From contig NZ_JABBJF010000019.1 in assembly GCF_014218705.1 (NCBI RefSeq), forward strand, positions 1-64,000: a DNA stretch of 64,000 nt, written 5' to 3'. Under the pieces are notes generated by a model. It did not search any database. It was not told the DNA's origin and was given only the letters and a program-made list of their open reading frames with translations. Of the stretch, positions 1 through 9,092 are shown piece after piece (positions within the stretch are counted from its first letter, which is position 1; the number at the start of each line of letters is the position of its first letter). Position numbers and translations under genes: made by a program. This stretch comes from Kluyvera sichuanensis. GTDB lineage: Bacteria > Pseudomonadota > Gammaproteobacteria > Enterobacterales > Enterobacteriaceae.

Positions 1-42
1 AGTCCAGGGCATAGCGAGTCTCCTCTTCTATGCCTGTTATAA

Positions 43-87
43 CTGTTACCCATGTATCCGGTCTAAAGTGTTACCTATGTTTCCGGT
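43..87. repeat. Tandem imperfect repeat, possible insertion-sequence end
   Basis: Two copies of a unit reading TGTTACCyATGTwTCCGGT lie in direct orientation at 44-62 and 69-87, differing at two positions. Short direct repeats of this kind occur at the ends of some insertion sequences with integrase-type transposases. No transposase is inside the window; any such gene would lie to the left. GC-rich REP-like sequence follows at once, at about 95-112. The insertion-sequence reading is inference. Confidence 0.35.
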
Positions 88-94
88 TTGTACC

Positions 95-112
95 TGCGCT
101 CGGCCGGGCTAC
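95..112. repeat. REP-like palindromic unit fragment
   Basis: The sequence TGCGCTCGGCCGGGCTAC matches one arm of the paired REP elements seen at 29265-29337 and 33652-33727. It is a single, incomplete unit directly next to the repeats at the left edge of the window. Confidence 0.5.
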
Positions 113-156
113 GATGAGGCCAGTCTACTCGGGGGAACCCTACAGAAAGGGGTTAG

Positions 157-180
157 CCAGATGACAATCTTGTCATCTGG
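157..180. repeat. Perfect 10-bp inverted repeat with ATCT loop
   Basis: The arm CCAGATGACA (157-166) is followed by loop ATCT and the perfect complement TGTCATCTGG (171-180). It lies just past the 3' end of the AraC-type gene at 193 (minus strand), so it could end that transcript, but no U-run follows on either strand. It could also be a remnant of the neighbouring mobile-element sequence. Confidence 0.5.
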
Positions 181-192
181 CGCGAGGCTCCG

Positions 193-954
193 CTATCTCG
201 GCGAGTAGCGTGTCGGCGTGGTGCCAGTATGCTGCCGGAAAAAAGCGATGAATGCGCTGTCACTAACAAACTCAAGCCCTTGCGCGACATCGCTTAACGA
301 GAGTCCATCGGACAGCATTTCCATGGCCTTCAGTAGCCGCCACTGCTGCCGCCAGCTTTGATAATTCATGCCGGTATCTTTGACAAAAATACGGCTTATC
401 GTGCGCTCAGAGGCACCTGCCTGCTGGGCTAACTGACCCAATCTCGGCGGTAAATCTCCCTTATGCACCCTATCCAACCAGTCGTTCAGGCGTGGGTCTG
501 AGGGGAATTTTAGCGTCCAGTTTTCCTGACGTGCGCGCTGCATTTCCTCACTAAAAACGGTAATCAGGCTGGCCTGTTGCGCGGCTTCCATACCCCAGGG
601 CCAGAACGCCATTCGTTCAATAACCTCAAAAAAGAGCGGGTTCACTTCGACTATCTGCAGCGGCAGCGTCGATAGCGGTAATGTCGTTGAAAAATAGAGA
701 GAGCGATAGGCCAGCACGCCGCGCATAATGGCGCGGTGAACGATGCCTGCGGGGATCCAGGCAGCCCGGCCCGGCGGCAGCAGGCACAGGGTTTGATCGA
801 GTTCAATGGTGATGCTTCCTGCCGCCGAAAAGAGGAGTTGATGGCGCTGATGGCTGTGCCGCCCGGAATCATGCACACCCATATCGGACGCGATGCCGAC
901 AACCGGTTCATTAAAACGATCCGGGTCGAATATATCGCTGGGGCTAATCTTCAT
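193..954 (-). CDS. AraC-family transcriptional regulator, NimR-like
   Basis: A 253-residue protein with an N-terminal cupin-type sensor (HSHQRHQLLF, then LLPPGRAAWIPAG) and a C-terminal double helix-turn-helix of about 85 residues ending in FFRQHTGTTPTRY. It resembles E. coli NimR (YeaM) along its whole length, including the start KISPSDIFDPDRF. NimR controls nimT, a CynX-type exporter. The divergent neighbour here is a Bcr-type exporter instead, so the target is probably different. The two genes diverge across about 100 bp, the usual layout for a local regulator of efflux. Family assignment is secure; ligand and target are inferred. Confidence 0.85.
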   Translation of the reverse strand: MKISPSDIFDPDRFNEPVVGIASDMGVHDSGRHSHQRHQLLFSAAGSITIELDQTLCLLPPGRAAWIPAGIVHRAIMRGVLAYRSLYFSTTLPLSTLPLQIVEVNPLFFEVIERMAFWPWGMEAAQQASLITVFSEEMQRARQENWTLKFPSDPRLNDWLDRVHKGDLPPRLGQLAQQAGASERTISRIFVKDTGMNYQSWRQQWRLLKAMEMLSDGLSLSDVAQGLEFVSDSAFIAFFRQHTGTTPTRYSPR

Positions 955-1055
955 GAATTGTCCGATATTTGATAGATAATGTCTTTAATATGGTAATAAG
1001 ACACCCGTGCGTTCGCAATAATACGCCTCAATTTTCTGACGCACTGGATCTCATC

Positions 1056-2183
1056 ATGAATATCACCACCCGTCCGCCCTTATGGCTGCTGACGCTGCTA
1101 ATTATGTTTCCGCAACTGGTGGAAACCCTATATAGCCCGGCGCTGCCGGACATCGCCCGCGCATTTGAGGTTAGCCACGAGCGCGCCGCTCAAACGCTTT
1201 CCGTATACTTTATCGCTTTTGCGGTCGGGGTAGCGCTGTGGGGCTGGCTATGCGACCACATCGGACGTCGGCCAGCCATGATGGCCGGGCTGGTCTGTTA
1301 TGGCGTGGGCGCCACAATGGCCGTTGTCGCCAACGATTTTACCCTGTTGCTACTGGCGCGTATGGTGGCGGCAATAGGAGCCGCTTCCGGCTCCGTTGTG
1401 GTGCAGACGATGCTGCGCGATTGCTATGAATCAACCGCCCTCGCCCGTGTGTTTTCGGTTATGGGAGCCGCGCTCGCGATGAGCCCGGTTTTTGGGCTGG
1501 TTAGCGGTGGTTGGCTGGTCAGTCTGTATGGTCATACCGGCGTCTTTTTTGCACTGGTATGGCTGGCGTTATTGTTACTCATACTCACGTTCTTCTCCCT
1601 TGCGGAAACACGACCGAAAAACGTGAACAGGCCACGGGCTGCCGAGCTTGCCTTCCGTATGGTGCGGGACGGCGCGCTCTGGAAAAACGCTATGCTCGTT
1701 GCTCTACTGAATACCATGCTGTTCAGTTACTACAGCCTGAGTCCCTTTCTTTTCTCACAATTGGGCTGGAGTTCAACGGCATTTGGCTGGACGGGATTCC
1801 TGCTGGCGATCGCTTCACTACTGGGGAGCCTGTTGAACCGGAGACTGCTCACCTCCGGCCTGACGCCAGAACGATTGGTGTATTACGCCTGCATTCTGGC
1901 GCTGCTCTCCGGTGTCGTCGCATGGGGGTTGCAACATTCCGCGTGGGTACTGATTCCGGTTGCTGGCGTGGTGGTTGCCTACGGCATCGCAATACCGAAC
2001 GTGCTGAGCCAGGCGTTGCATCGCTACCGGGAGCAGGCCGGGGTTGCTGGCGCGCTGTTCGGGCTAAGCTACTATCTGCTGCTGGGGACCTTACTCGGGC
2101 TCGCCGGTATGGTGCAGCAGTTGGGGCTGGTTCTGACGGTCTGCGCGCTGATCGCCTGGCGATGCAGCACGCCCCGACGCTAA
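1056..2183 (+). CDS. Bcr/CflA-family MFS drug efflux transporter
   Basis: A 375-residue inner-membrane protein with about twelve hydrophobic segments. Family features are LYSPALPDIA in the first helix region, the loop motif GWLCDHIGRRP between helices 2 and 3, and LARMVAAIGAASGSVVVQTMLRD. The family exports drugs such as bicyclomycin and chloramphenicol by proton antiport. The open frame extends upstream to a TTG at 969, but homology begins near the ATG at 1056; no strong ribosome-binding site decides between them. It is divergent from the NimR-like regulator. The substrate is unknown. Confidence 0.8.
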   Translation: MNITTRPPLWLLTLLIMFPQLVETLYSPALPDIARAFEVSHERAAQTLSVYFIAFAVGVALWGWLCDHIGRRPAMMAGLVCYGVGATMAVVANDFTLLLLARMVAAIGAASGSVVVQTMLRDCYESTALARVFSVMGAALAMSPVFGLVSGGWLVSLYGHTGVFFALVWLALLLLILTFFSLAETRPKNVNRPRAAELAFRMVRDGALWKNAMLVALLNTMLFSYYSLSPFLFSQLGWSSTAFGWTGFLLAIASLLGSLLNRRLLTSGLTPERLVYYACILALLSGVVAWGLQHSAWVLIPVAGVVVAYGIAIPNVLSQALHRYREQAGVAGALFGLSYYLLLGTLLGLAGMVQQLGLVLTVCALIAWRCSTPRR

Positions 2184-2187
2184 GTTG

Positions 2188-2211
2188 CCGGGCCCTATAT
2201 GCAAGGCCCGG
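2188..2211. terminator. GC-rich hairpin between convergent genes
   Basis: CCGGGCC (2188-2194) pairs with GGCCCGG (2205-2211). It sits between the stop of the MFS gene at 2183 and overlaps the last codons of the convergent lipoprotein gene. There is no clear U-run, so termination in either direction is only probable. Confidence 0.4.
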
Positions 2212-2767
2212 TCGCGCATCCGTACATCATATACAGTGGGAACAACGGGATTAATGGGATCATCGCGATGGTGCCCAGAGTGGTAATCGATTGGGTCTTA
2301 TCGCTGATGGAGACCACAATCGGTTGTTCCAGCCGATACGGCGCAGACAGGTCATCAGATTCATCAGATAACACCCAGAAGCCGCTGGCTTTAAACATCA
2401 CCCCAAGATGATCGTTATCAATCGGCTTCGCCTTATACTGATTCACCAGCACGGTTTGTTGCTCAGCATCCACTTTGCGCTTATCAATCACCACCAGGTA
2501 CTCCGCCGTTAGCTCGTGGTTCTCGGCCACAAAGTTAACTCGTACACCGGAAGCCTGTTGATGAAAGCGATCGTAGAATGTTTTATAGCGCTGATACTCC
2601 TGAGGCATGCCCGCGCGCCCGAAACGATAGCTGTATTTTTTTGAACTGGCGATAATGCCGGTATCATCCGGTTTTATCGCCACAATGGTATCCGTTGGCG
2701 GCAAGTTTGGCGTATTGGCGCATCCAGCCAGCAGCAGAACAGCCAGCAGTGAGAGGTATTTCAGCAT
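2195..2767 (-). CDS. Putative lipoprotein of unknown function
   Basis: About 190 residues. The start MLKYLSLLAVLLLAGC is a lipoprotein signal peptide with lipobox LLAGC, so the mature protein should be lipid-anchored at the cysteine. The body has no motif I recognise. The C terminus is hydrophobic (a TLGTIAMIPLIPLFPLYMMYG stretch) and cysteine-containing, and may sit in or on a membrane. An alternative ATG lies three codons upstream at 2776; the one at 2767 fits the signal peptide better. It is convergent with the MFS gene, with a hairpin overlapping its last codons. Function unknown. Confidence 0.7.
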   Translation of the reverse strand: MLKYLSLLAVLLLAGCANTPNLPPTDTIVAIKPDDTGIIASSKKYSYRFGRAGMPQEYQRYKTFYDRFHQQASGVRVNFVAENHELTAEYLVVIDKRKVDAEQQTVLVNQYKAKPIDNDHLGVMFKASGFWVLSDESDDLSAPYRLEQPIVVSISDKTQSITTLGTIAMIPLIPLFPLYMMYGCATGPCI

Positions 2768-2859
2768 GTTAACCATCCCGGTTGATCATTTTTATCTCCC
2801 TGTTTACCACATCATCAACCGCTTGCCACCTCCCTGATTTTTAGACCTACGACTTTCCG

Positions 2860-2878
2860 TTGTCATTTTTTTGTCATT
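2860..2878 (+). promoter_or_regulatory. Direct repeat TTGTCATT with 11-bp period, OmpR-family-type operator
   Basis: TTGTCATT occurs at 2860-2867 and 2871-2878, one helical turn apart, 74 bp before the start of the hydrolase gene at 2952. Tandem half-sites at 11-bp spacing are typical for PhoB/OmpR-type regulators, and the sequence resembles a Pho box. The OmpR-type regulator encoded at 3788 is an obvious candidate to bind it. Inference. Confidence 0.4.
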
Positions 2879-2951
2879 TCAGCGTCAGCACTTTGTGGGT
2901 CCCAGGCCACTACAGTAGCCATGACCCCATTGCTGAATCTGAGGATTAACC

Positions 2952-3722
2952 ATGAAATTACGCCATCTTACCGTTCTGAGTTCCCTGATACTGGGCGCAT
3001 TAAGCCCGCTCGCCGCACAGGCGGACACACCGCAGGAAGTTAAAAATATCGTGCTGGTGCACGGCCTGTTCGCCGACGGCTCCAGTTGGGGAAAAGTGAT
3101 CCCATTGCTACAGGCAAAAGGCCTGCACGTCACGGCAGTGCAGAACCCAACGACCTCTCTGGATAATGACGTGGCGGTGGTGAAACGCGCGCTGGCACAG
3201 CAAAATGGCCCGGTGATTCTGGTAGCGCACTCGTACGGCGGTATGGTGATAAGTCAGGCGGGAGATGAGCCGGAAGTGAAAGGGCTGGTCTATATTGCGG
3301 CCCGCGCACCGGAGGCCGGGGAAGATTATCCGGCATTAACCAAACGATACCCTGCGGCGCCAGCGTCGGCGGGCCTGAAATGGAGCGACGATGGCTACGG
3401 CGCACTGAGCGAATCGGCGTTTATTCATGATTTTGCCGGTGACCTGCCGGAACGCGAAGCCAAGGCCTATTACGCCGTGCAGCAACCAATCGGTAAAGCG
3501 ATTACCCAGGCTAAAACTACCGTTGCCGCCTGGCAGCACAAGCCAACCTGGTATGCAGTATCCACGGAGGATCGCACTATCAACCCGGATCTGGAGCGTT
3601 TTATGGCGAAACGAATGCATGCGCAGACCATTGAGCTGAAATCCAGCCACGTCTCGCTACTCTCGCAGCCAGAAGCGGTGGCTAACCTGATAATGAAAGC
3701 GGCCCACGTGCCGGGATACTAA
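2952..3722 (+). CDS. Secreted alpha/beta hydrolase
   Basis: A 256-residue protein with a cleavable signal peptide (about residues 1-24, ending AAQA), so probably periplasmic. The fold is alpha/beta hydrolase: oxyanion region VLVHGLF (HG at 37-38), nucleophile Ser94 in AHSYGG, probable acid Asp207 in STEDRTI and His233 in SSHVSLL. This matches the family of small esterase/hydrolases related to plant salicylate-binding and methylesterase proteins. The substrate is unknown. The start ATG follows a GAGG at a good distance. A terminator separates it from the two-component genes downstream, but an OmpR-type direct repeat lies in its promoter region. Confidence 0.8.
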   Translation: MKLRHLTVLSSLILGALSPLAAQADTPQEVKNIVLVHGLFADGSSWGKVIPLLQAKGLHVTAVQNPTTSLDNDVAVVKRALAQQNGPVILVAHSYGGMVISQAGDEPEVKGLVYIAARAPEAGEDYPALTKRYPAAPASAGLKWSDDGYGALSESAFIHDFAGDLPEREAKAYYAVQQPIGKAITQAKTTVAAWQHKPTWYAVSTEDRTINPDLERFMAKRMHAQTIELKSSHVSLLSQPEAVANLIMKAAHVPGY

Positions 3723-3741
3723 GGTTATACTGACAAAATTG

Positions 3742-3764
3742 GGGCGCTTTCCGCGCCCTTTTCT
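3742..3764 (+). terminator. Intrinsic terminator after the hydrolase gene
   Basis: GGGCGC (3742-3747) pairs with GCGCCC (3753-3758) around a five-base loop and is followed by a T-rich tract. It lies 20 bp past the hydrolase stop codon and before the response-regulator gene. Confidence 0.7.
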
Positions 3765-3787
3765 CTCCTTTTTACAGGACCCGCTGG

Positions 3788-4465
3788 GTGAAAATCCTCA
3801 TTATTGAAGACGAAGCGAAAACCGCCGCCTATCTGGTGAACGGGCTAAATGAAGCGGGTTATACCGTGGACTGGGCTGCCAACGGTATCGACGGGCTGCA
3901 TCTCGCGCGGGAAGAACGTTATGACCTGATATTGCTGGATGTCATGCTGCCGGAAATGAACGGCTGGACGGTCATGGAACGCTTACGTACCCATAGCCAG
4001 ATTCCGGTGCTGTTTCTGAGCGCACGCGGGGCGCTGGAGGATCGCCTACGCGGGCTGGGCCTGGGCGCCGACGAATATCTGGTGAAGCCATTTTCCTTCG
4101 CCGAGCTGCTGGCACGTATTCGTATTATTTTGCGCCGCGGCCAGCGTCAGCCAGAACCAGAAGCACGTCTCTCGCTGGCGGATTTGGTGGTGGATATCGA
4201 AAAATTTCGCTGCGAACGGGACGGCAAACTCATCACGCTCACCAACAAAGAGTTTAAGCTGCTGGTCTGCTTTCTACAGCATCCCGGCCAGGTGCTCTCA
4301 CGAACGTTTCTCGCTTCCCGCGTCTGGGATATGAATTTTGACAGCGACACCAACGTGGTGGACGTCGCGGTACGTAGGCTGCGGCAAAAAGTGGACGATC
4401 CCTTTAGCGAACGGTTGATTCATACCGTGCACGGTGTTGGATATCGCTGCGAGAAAGCGCCATGA
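3788..4465 (+). CDS. OmpR-family response regulator, CusR-like
   Basis: A 225-residue cytoplasmic regulator. The receiver domain has the acidic pocket EDE (7-9), phosphoacceptor Asp51 in LILLDVMLPEMNG and Lys100 in VKPF; the C-terminal winged helix carries TNKEFKLL and VDVAVRRLRQKVDD. It matches the heavy-metal regulators CusR/PcoR/SilR best. Translation starts at GTG 3788 after an ACAGGA. The stop overlaps the ATG of the sensor gene (ATGA), so the two are co-translated. No copper or silver efflux genes lie in the window, so the stimulus may not be a metal. Confidence 0.85.
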   Translation: MKILIIEDEAKTAAYLVNGLNEAGYTVDWAANGIDGLHLAREERYDLILLDVMLPEMNGWTVMERLRTHSQIPVLFLSARGALEDRLRGLGLGADEYLVKPFSFAELLARIRIILRRGQRQPEPEARLSLADLVVDIEKFRCERDGKLITLTNKEFKLLVCFLQHPGQVLSRTFLASRVWDMNFDSDTNVVDVAVRRLRQKVDDPFSERLIHTVHGVGYRCEKAP

Positions 4466-5862
4466 AGCGCAGGTCCCTGACTTTTCGATTAGCCGTTCTG
4501 CTGGCGGCGTTCTCCTTTGCGGCCTTAACCGTGATGGGCAGCGCACTCTACTATGGGCTGCGCCAGCAGCTCACAATACGCGACGATGCGGCACTGGTCT
4601 CTCGCGTCGACCAGATCAGCACGCTGCTGCGGGATCTTGATGCCCGCCAGTTGATCCACGAAAAGCCCCATCTGTTTGCCAATATGCTGGGCAACACGGA
4701 GTCGTTGTTGATTATCCGCTACGTTGGCGGGCCCACGCTGCTGGAAGTCAATCCGATGCGGCGCGATATTCCGGCCGTTACCGCCGTTGCTGGCAACCAG
4801 CGGCTGACGCCCGCCGCCGTACATCATGCCAACAGCGCGGACGGCACGCCGATGGTCTATATGGCGGCAATCAGTCCGTCGGCCAACGACCAGCCGCCGC
4901 TGGAAATTCTCTCAGCCAGAGTACTGAGCGAGCGCACCCATATTCTTGAGGCGTACCGTACCAACATCATACTTTTTACCGCCATGATGGCGGCAATTTC
5001 CGTCATACTGGCGGTTATTTTCGCTCGCCGCGGGATGTTGCCGTTGCATCAACTTGCCGAACACACCGCAAAAATCGGCACACAAACGCTCTCTTCCCGC
5101 CTCGATAAACACGGCGTACCGACCGAACTGGATGCCCTGATCGACTCGGTAAATGCGATGCTTGAAAGACTCGAGCGTGGATTCCAGCAACTTAAACAGG
5201 TCAGCGCGGATATGGCCCACGACCTGCGCACACCGATTAACACCCTACTCGGTCAGACTGAAGTGGGCCTAGGCGCGGCTCGCGATAATCACTATTACCA
5301 GCAGCTGCTGGGGTCAAACTTCGAAGAGCTACAGCGCATGTCGCGGATGATCGACAATATGCTGTTCCTCGCCCAGGCGGAGCAGCCTGACCGGGCCATC
5401 CAGCGCCACAAGATAAACGTCACCGAAGAGATTCAGCGCCTGAGTGACTATTTTGAGGATCTGGCCGCCGATCGTGGCATCTCCTTCCACGCCCAGGGCA
5501 GCGGAACGGTGTACGCCGATGCCCAGTTGCTGCGCCGCGCGCTGGCAAACCTGCTGTCTAACGCAGTGCGTTACGCCGAACCGCAAAGCGTGATTACGAT
5601 AGCGGTCGCCGCCGAAGCAGACGGCATGGCTATCCGGGTGATAAACCGAGGGGAAACTATCTCGCGCGCTCATCAGGATAAACTGTTCGATCGTTTTTAC
5701 CGGGCCGATCCTGCACGCCACGATTCGGCGCACTCCAGCGGTCTGGGTCTCTCTATCGTGCGTTCGATAATGCAGTTACATCAGGGGCGATTCTGGGTAG
5801 AAAGCGAGGGTGGTATCACCTGTTTCGGGCTGTGGTTCCCCGATAAACATTTAACTATTTGA
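4462..5862 (+). CDS. Sensor histidine kinase, CusS-like
   Basis: A 466-residue membrane kinase. It has a first transmembrane helix (about 10-32), a periplasmic sensor of about 135 residues, a second helix (about 168-188), a HAMP linker, the H-box with His253 (SADMAHDLRTP), and the N, G1 and G2 boxes (ANLLSNAVRYA, LFDRFYR, SGLGLSIV). Length and layout match heavy-metal sensor kinases. It shares an ATGA junction with the response regulator. Histidines in the periplasmic part (HHAN at about 121) could bind a metal, but this is not established. Confidence 0.85.
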   Translation: MKRRSLTFRLAVLLAAFSFAALTVMGSALYYGLRQQLTIRDDAALVSRVDQISTLLRDLDARQLIHEKPHLFANMLGNTESLLIIRYVGGPTLLEVNPMRRDIPAVTAVAGNQRLTPAAVHHANSADGTPMVYMAAISPSANDQPPLEILSARVLSERTHILEAYRTNIILFTAMMAAISVILAVIFARRGMLPLHQLAEHTAKIGTQTLSSRLDKHGVPTELDALIDSVNAMLERLERGFQQLKQVSADMAHDLRTPINTLLGQTEVGLGAARDNHYYQQLLGSNFEELQRMSRMIDNMLFLAQAEQPDRAIQRHKINVTEEIQRLSDYFEDLAADRGISFHAQGSGTVYADAQLLRRALANLLSNAVRYAEPQSVITIAVAAEADGMAIRVINRGETISRAHQDKLFDRFYRADPARHDSAHSSGLGLSIVRSIMQLHQGRFWVESEGGITCFGLWFPDKHLTI

Positions 5863-5903
5863 TTTTAAACTATTTCGTTGTTTTATCGTGCGCTACGTGA
5901 ATT

Positions 5904-5918
5904 CTGCTAATTTAGCAG
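5904..5918. promoter_or_regulatory. Perfect palindrome CTGCTAA-T-TTAGCAG
   Basis: A perfect 7-1-7 inverted repeat lies 42 bp past the sensor-kinase stop codon. No U-run follows, so it is more like an operator than a terminator. No regulator can be assigned to it. Confidence 0.3.
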
Positions 5919-6064
5919 TATCGTTGTGCGTCAGAATCCACGCAAAACCGCCTGAAAAATGAGCAGTATTTCAACCGCTCAACGCGAGTCATTGCCGGAG
6001 GTTCCGCTTTCTTGTAACCTTCCCCCCGCTCACTCTTTTTCACTCAATGTTTAACGGACCCCGC

Positions 6065-6349
6065 ATGACAGCACATATTTCAAAAGATCCTTTGCACGGC
6101 GTCACTCTGGAAATGCAGGTCAATGCGCTGGTGGCGCGTTATGGGTGGGATCAATTGAGCAAGCTGATTAACATCAACTGTTTTAAGAATGAGCCGAGCG
6201 TAAAATCGAGCCTCAAGTTTCTGCGCCGTACGCCGTGGGCGCGCGCAGAAGTAGAAGCCCTCTACCTCGACTCACTGTCAGGTGATGTGGATATCGCGCC
6301 GGAAGAACCGGCGTTCAACCCGTGGGGAACCGGTCGTTCTAAGGGTTAA
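6065..6349 (+). CDS. VF530/DUF2132-family small protein
   Basis: A 94-residue protein with the family core [20 protein letters not shown], then [20 protein letters not shown] and [13 protein letters not shown]. The VF530 family is a small helical fold proposed to bind DNA; its role is not known. The ATG at 6065 (MTAHISKDP) fits family starts; another lies at 6047. Its 3' end overlaps the convergent oxidoreductase gene by 11 bp. Confidence 0.75.
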   Translation: MTAHISKDPLHGVTLEMQVNALVARYGWDQLSKLININCFKNEPSVKSSLKFLRRTPWARAEVEALYLDSLSGDVDIAPEEPAFNPWGTGRSKG

Positions 6350-7328
6350 CTCGCACCAGCGGTTTGCCGCTGAACTGACGGTGACGGAGCTGGTCCAGTA
6401 GCTCCGGCAGCTTATCGAACCCGGTAGCCACCGTCTCTTCTGCCACCAGACGACCAGCGGCGAGATCGGCCATTATCTTCTCACCCGCAGCGGTGAGCTG
6501 CTGCCAGGCTTCATCATCGCCATACCAGTGCAGCGCGCCGAGCGCCACTTCATGCATCGACAGGGTTCTACCGAACGGCGCGCAGGGCCACTCGCTTAAC
6601 CGCCCCTGAATCGCAATGATATGGCCGTTGGCCTTCAGCGCTGGCGTCAAGCGAGCGGCGTGATCTTCATTCACGCTGTCAATCACCGCATAGAACGACG
6701 CGGCATCCGCCTCTGGCCAGGATTGCCCTGCGGCTAATGGCCCGGCAATACAGCGCTGCGCGCCCATTGCCTGCAAACGCTGCCAGTGGCGCTGGTTACA
6801 CATCGCGGTCACCGCAAATCCTCTCGCCGCCGCAAACTGAACAAGATAATGCCCCACCGCGCCGCCGGCGCCGCTAATCAGCAGCGGCGCATTAGGGATG
6901 ACGGGCAGCTTTTCGATAGCCAGCCAGGCGGTCAGCGCCGGGCATGGGATACTTGCCGCAGTGTCAAAGCTCACCGCATCCGGAACGCGCATCAGGGCGC
7001 GGGCGGCAACCGGCGTGTGTTCCGCGTAGCTACCAGGTTTCGCCAGGCTTTGATGATACGCCACCCGCTGGCCGAGCCAGCTGCTATCAACCCCTTCCCC
7101 TAGCGCGACCACCGTGCCCGCACCATCAACGCCTGGGACATGGTCCTTCTCCCAGTCAATTAACCCCGGTCCCAGCACTTTCCAGTCAACCGGGTTCAGT
7201 CCGATAACCGCATTTCGTACCAGCACTTCGCCGGTAGCCAATGACGGAACGGCGATACGTTTCAGCTCAAGCGCGTCCGGTTCGGCGCTGCCTTGCCAGG
7301 TCCAGGCAAGATGTGAATGTTCAGACAT
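6339..7328 (-). CDS. Zinc-free MDR-family alcohol dehydrogenase / quinone oxidoreductase
   Basis: A 329-residue medium-chain dehydrogenase/reductase. The GroES-like N-terminal domain has [11 protein letters not shown] and [18 protein letters not shown]; the nucleotide-binding motif is [16 protein letters not shown] (about 150-165). The cysteine cluster of zinc-structured alcohol dehydrogenases is missing, which puts it with quinone oxidoreductase-like NADPH enzymes. Substrate unknown. No operon partner: it converges with the DUF2132 gene and faces away from digH. Confidence 0.75.
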   Translation of the reverse strand: MSEHSHLAWTWQGSAEPDALELKRIAVPSLATGEVLVRNAVIGLNPVDWKVLGPGLIDWEKDHVPGVDGAGTVVALGEGVDSSWLGQRVAYHQSLAKPGSYAEHTPVAARALMRVPDAVSFDTAASIPCPALTAWLAIEKLPVIPNAPLLISGAGGAVGHYLVQFAAARGFAVTAMCNQRHWQRLQAMGAQRCIAGPLAAGQSWPEADAASFYAVIDSVNEDHAARLTPALKANGHIIAIQGRLSEWPCAPFGRTLSMHEVALGALHWYGDDEAWQQLTAAGEKIMADLAAGRLVAEETVATGFDKLPELLDQLRHRQFSGKPLVRVNP

Positions 7329-7541
7329 AGGGCTTCCTTACTTTTTTCGGGATGAATATCCATCAACGATAAGAAATTCGTAGAAATAAGGCAAATGACA
7401 TATCAGGATGATCGTTATCATTTCGTGTGATATCAGCGCTGCTAATTGATTGACTTCATCTTAAATAGTACGAGAATGTTCTCACTCGATTTAACCCGAA
7501 TAACGGCACCTATGATTCTCAGTTCTTTTAGTTTATTCCGT

Positions 7542-8825
7542 ATGTCGAAAACAAAAAAAGCCGCCGCGCTGATTGCCGCTGCGTTATTTCTGGTCAGCTG
7601 TGACTCAAAGACTCCCGTTAAGTCGCCTTCTAACGTCAATACTGGCAAAACCCAGCAGAGTAATGAACCGATGCGTGGTGTCTGGCTCACTACGGTATCT
7701 CGCCTCGACTGGCCACCGATTAGCTCCATCAATGCCAGCAGTAGCATGCAGCGCGTGATTCAGCAGCAGGCTGCACTGCGCGAGAAGCTCGATAAGCTGA
7801 AAAGCCTTGGTATTAATACCGTCTTCTTCCAGGTTAAGCCTGATGGTACGGCACTCTGGCAGTCCAACATTTTGCCGTGGTCTGAAACGCTGACCGGCAC
7901 TATCGGCCAATATCCAGGCTACGACCCGCTGCAGTTTATGCTGGATGAAGCGCACAAGCGCGGCATGAAGGTACACGCGTGGTTTAACCCGTATCGTGTT
8001 TCTACTAACATCAAACCATCCACCGTGACGGCATTAAATAATACGCTGTCCATGACACCGCCGAGCGTTTACGTTCTGCATCGCGACTGGATCCGCACCG
8101 CGAACGACCGCTTCGTACTCGACCCGGGCATCCCGGAAGTTCGCGACTGGATAACGAGCATCGTGGCTGAAGTGGTCTCCCGCTATCCGGTTGACGGCGT
8201 GCAGTTTGACGACTATTTCTATACCGAAACTCCCGCTTCAGCGCTCAATGACAACGCGACCTACCGCCAGTACGGCCAGGGCTTTGCATCAAAAGCCGAC
8301 TGGCGTCGCAACAACACGCAGCAGCTGATTGCCCAGGTTTCTCACACCATTAAACAGCTCAATCCAAAGGTCGAGTTTGGCGTGAGCCCGGCGGGCGTCT
8401 GGCGTAACCGTTCACACGATCCGGCCGGTTCCGATACGCGCGGCGCGGCGGCGTACGATGAATCTTATGCCGATACTCGCCAGTGGGTGCAGCAGGGTCT
8501 GCTCGACTATATTGCCCCGCAGCTTTACTGGCCGTTTGCCCGTGATGCCGCGCGCTACGATGTGCTGGCAAAATGGTGGGCCGACGTGGTGAAACCAACC
8601 AATACCCGCCTTTATATCGGCATCGCGCTGTATAAAGTGGGCGAACCGTCGAAGAATGAGCCAGACTGGACGGTTCAGGGCGGCGTGCCGGAGCTTAAAA
8701 AGCAGATTGATATGAACGAGTCCGCGGCAAATATCGATGGCACAATCTTGTTCCGCGAAGGCTACCTCGAACAGCCGCAAACTCAGCAGGCGGTTGATTA
8801 TTTAAAAAGCCGCTGGGGTAATTAA
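7542..8825 (+). CDS. digH: DigH/YddW-type glycosyl hydrolase lipoprotein
   Basis: A 427-residue close homologue of E. coli DigH (YddW), an outer-membrane lipoprotein that cleaves denuded glycan strands of septal peptidoglycan. The signal peptide ends in the lipobox LFLVSC. Conserved stretches include MRGVWLTTVSRLDWPP, TVFFQVKPDGTALW, VDGVQFDDYFY (likely catalytic region) and GVSPAGVWRNRSHDP. The start at 7542 (MSKTKK) gives a normal signal peptide; the frame continues upstream to 7446, and no strong ribosome-binding site settles it. Followed by a strong terminator. Confidence 0.88.
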   Translation: MSKTKKAAALIAAALFLVSCDSKTPVKSPSNVNTGKTQQSNEPMRGVWLTTVSRLDWPPISSINASSSMQRVIQQQAALREKLDKLKSLGINTVFFQVKPDGTALWQSNILPWSETLTGTIGQYPGYDPLQFMLDEAHKRGMKVHAWFNPYRVSTNIKPSTVTALNNTLSMTPPSVYVLHRDWIRTANDRFVLDPGIPEVRDWITSIVAEVVSRYPVDGVQFDDYFYTETPASALNDNATYRQYGQGFASKADWRRNNTQQLIAQVSHTIKQLNPKVEFGVSPAGVWRNRSHDPAGSDTRGAAAYDESYADTRQWVQQGLLDYIAPQLYWPFARDAARYDVLAKWWADVVKPTNTRLYIGIALYKVGEPSKNEPDWTVQGGVPELKKQIDMNESAANIDGTILFREGYLEQPQTQQAVDYLKSRWGN

Positions 8826-8833
8826 TCATCAGC

Positions 8834-8866
8834 AGGAACCGGCGGGCGATCGCCGGTTCCTTTAAT
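8834..8866 (+). terminator. Intrinsic terminator after digH
   Basis: AGGAACCGGC (8834-8843) pairs perfectly with GCCGGTTCCT (8852-8861), followed by TTAAT. It lies 9 bp past the digH stop codon. Confidence 0.75.
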
Positions 8867-9092
8867 ATTAATGGTAATAAGTTAAGATGGTGTGAATGGG
8901 TGTTATTAACCATCTTGTAGTTTCCTGAAAACACCAAAAAACAGTTGCGAGGTTTATCCGGCTGCCAGTAGTATCGAACAAAAGGCATTAGCATCGCCTC
9001 AAATAATAATAAATCAATTCCACCTCGTTTATTCTTTCCGCTTAGGTTACCCCAATAACTCCCCATTAACGTTCGCGTTATTCTCGAAATAT

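Noticed and set aside
1511..2254. Long frame inside the MFS gene, different register
   Set aside because: It overlaps the MFS coding sequence, lacks recognisable motifs and has the composition of a shifted frame.
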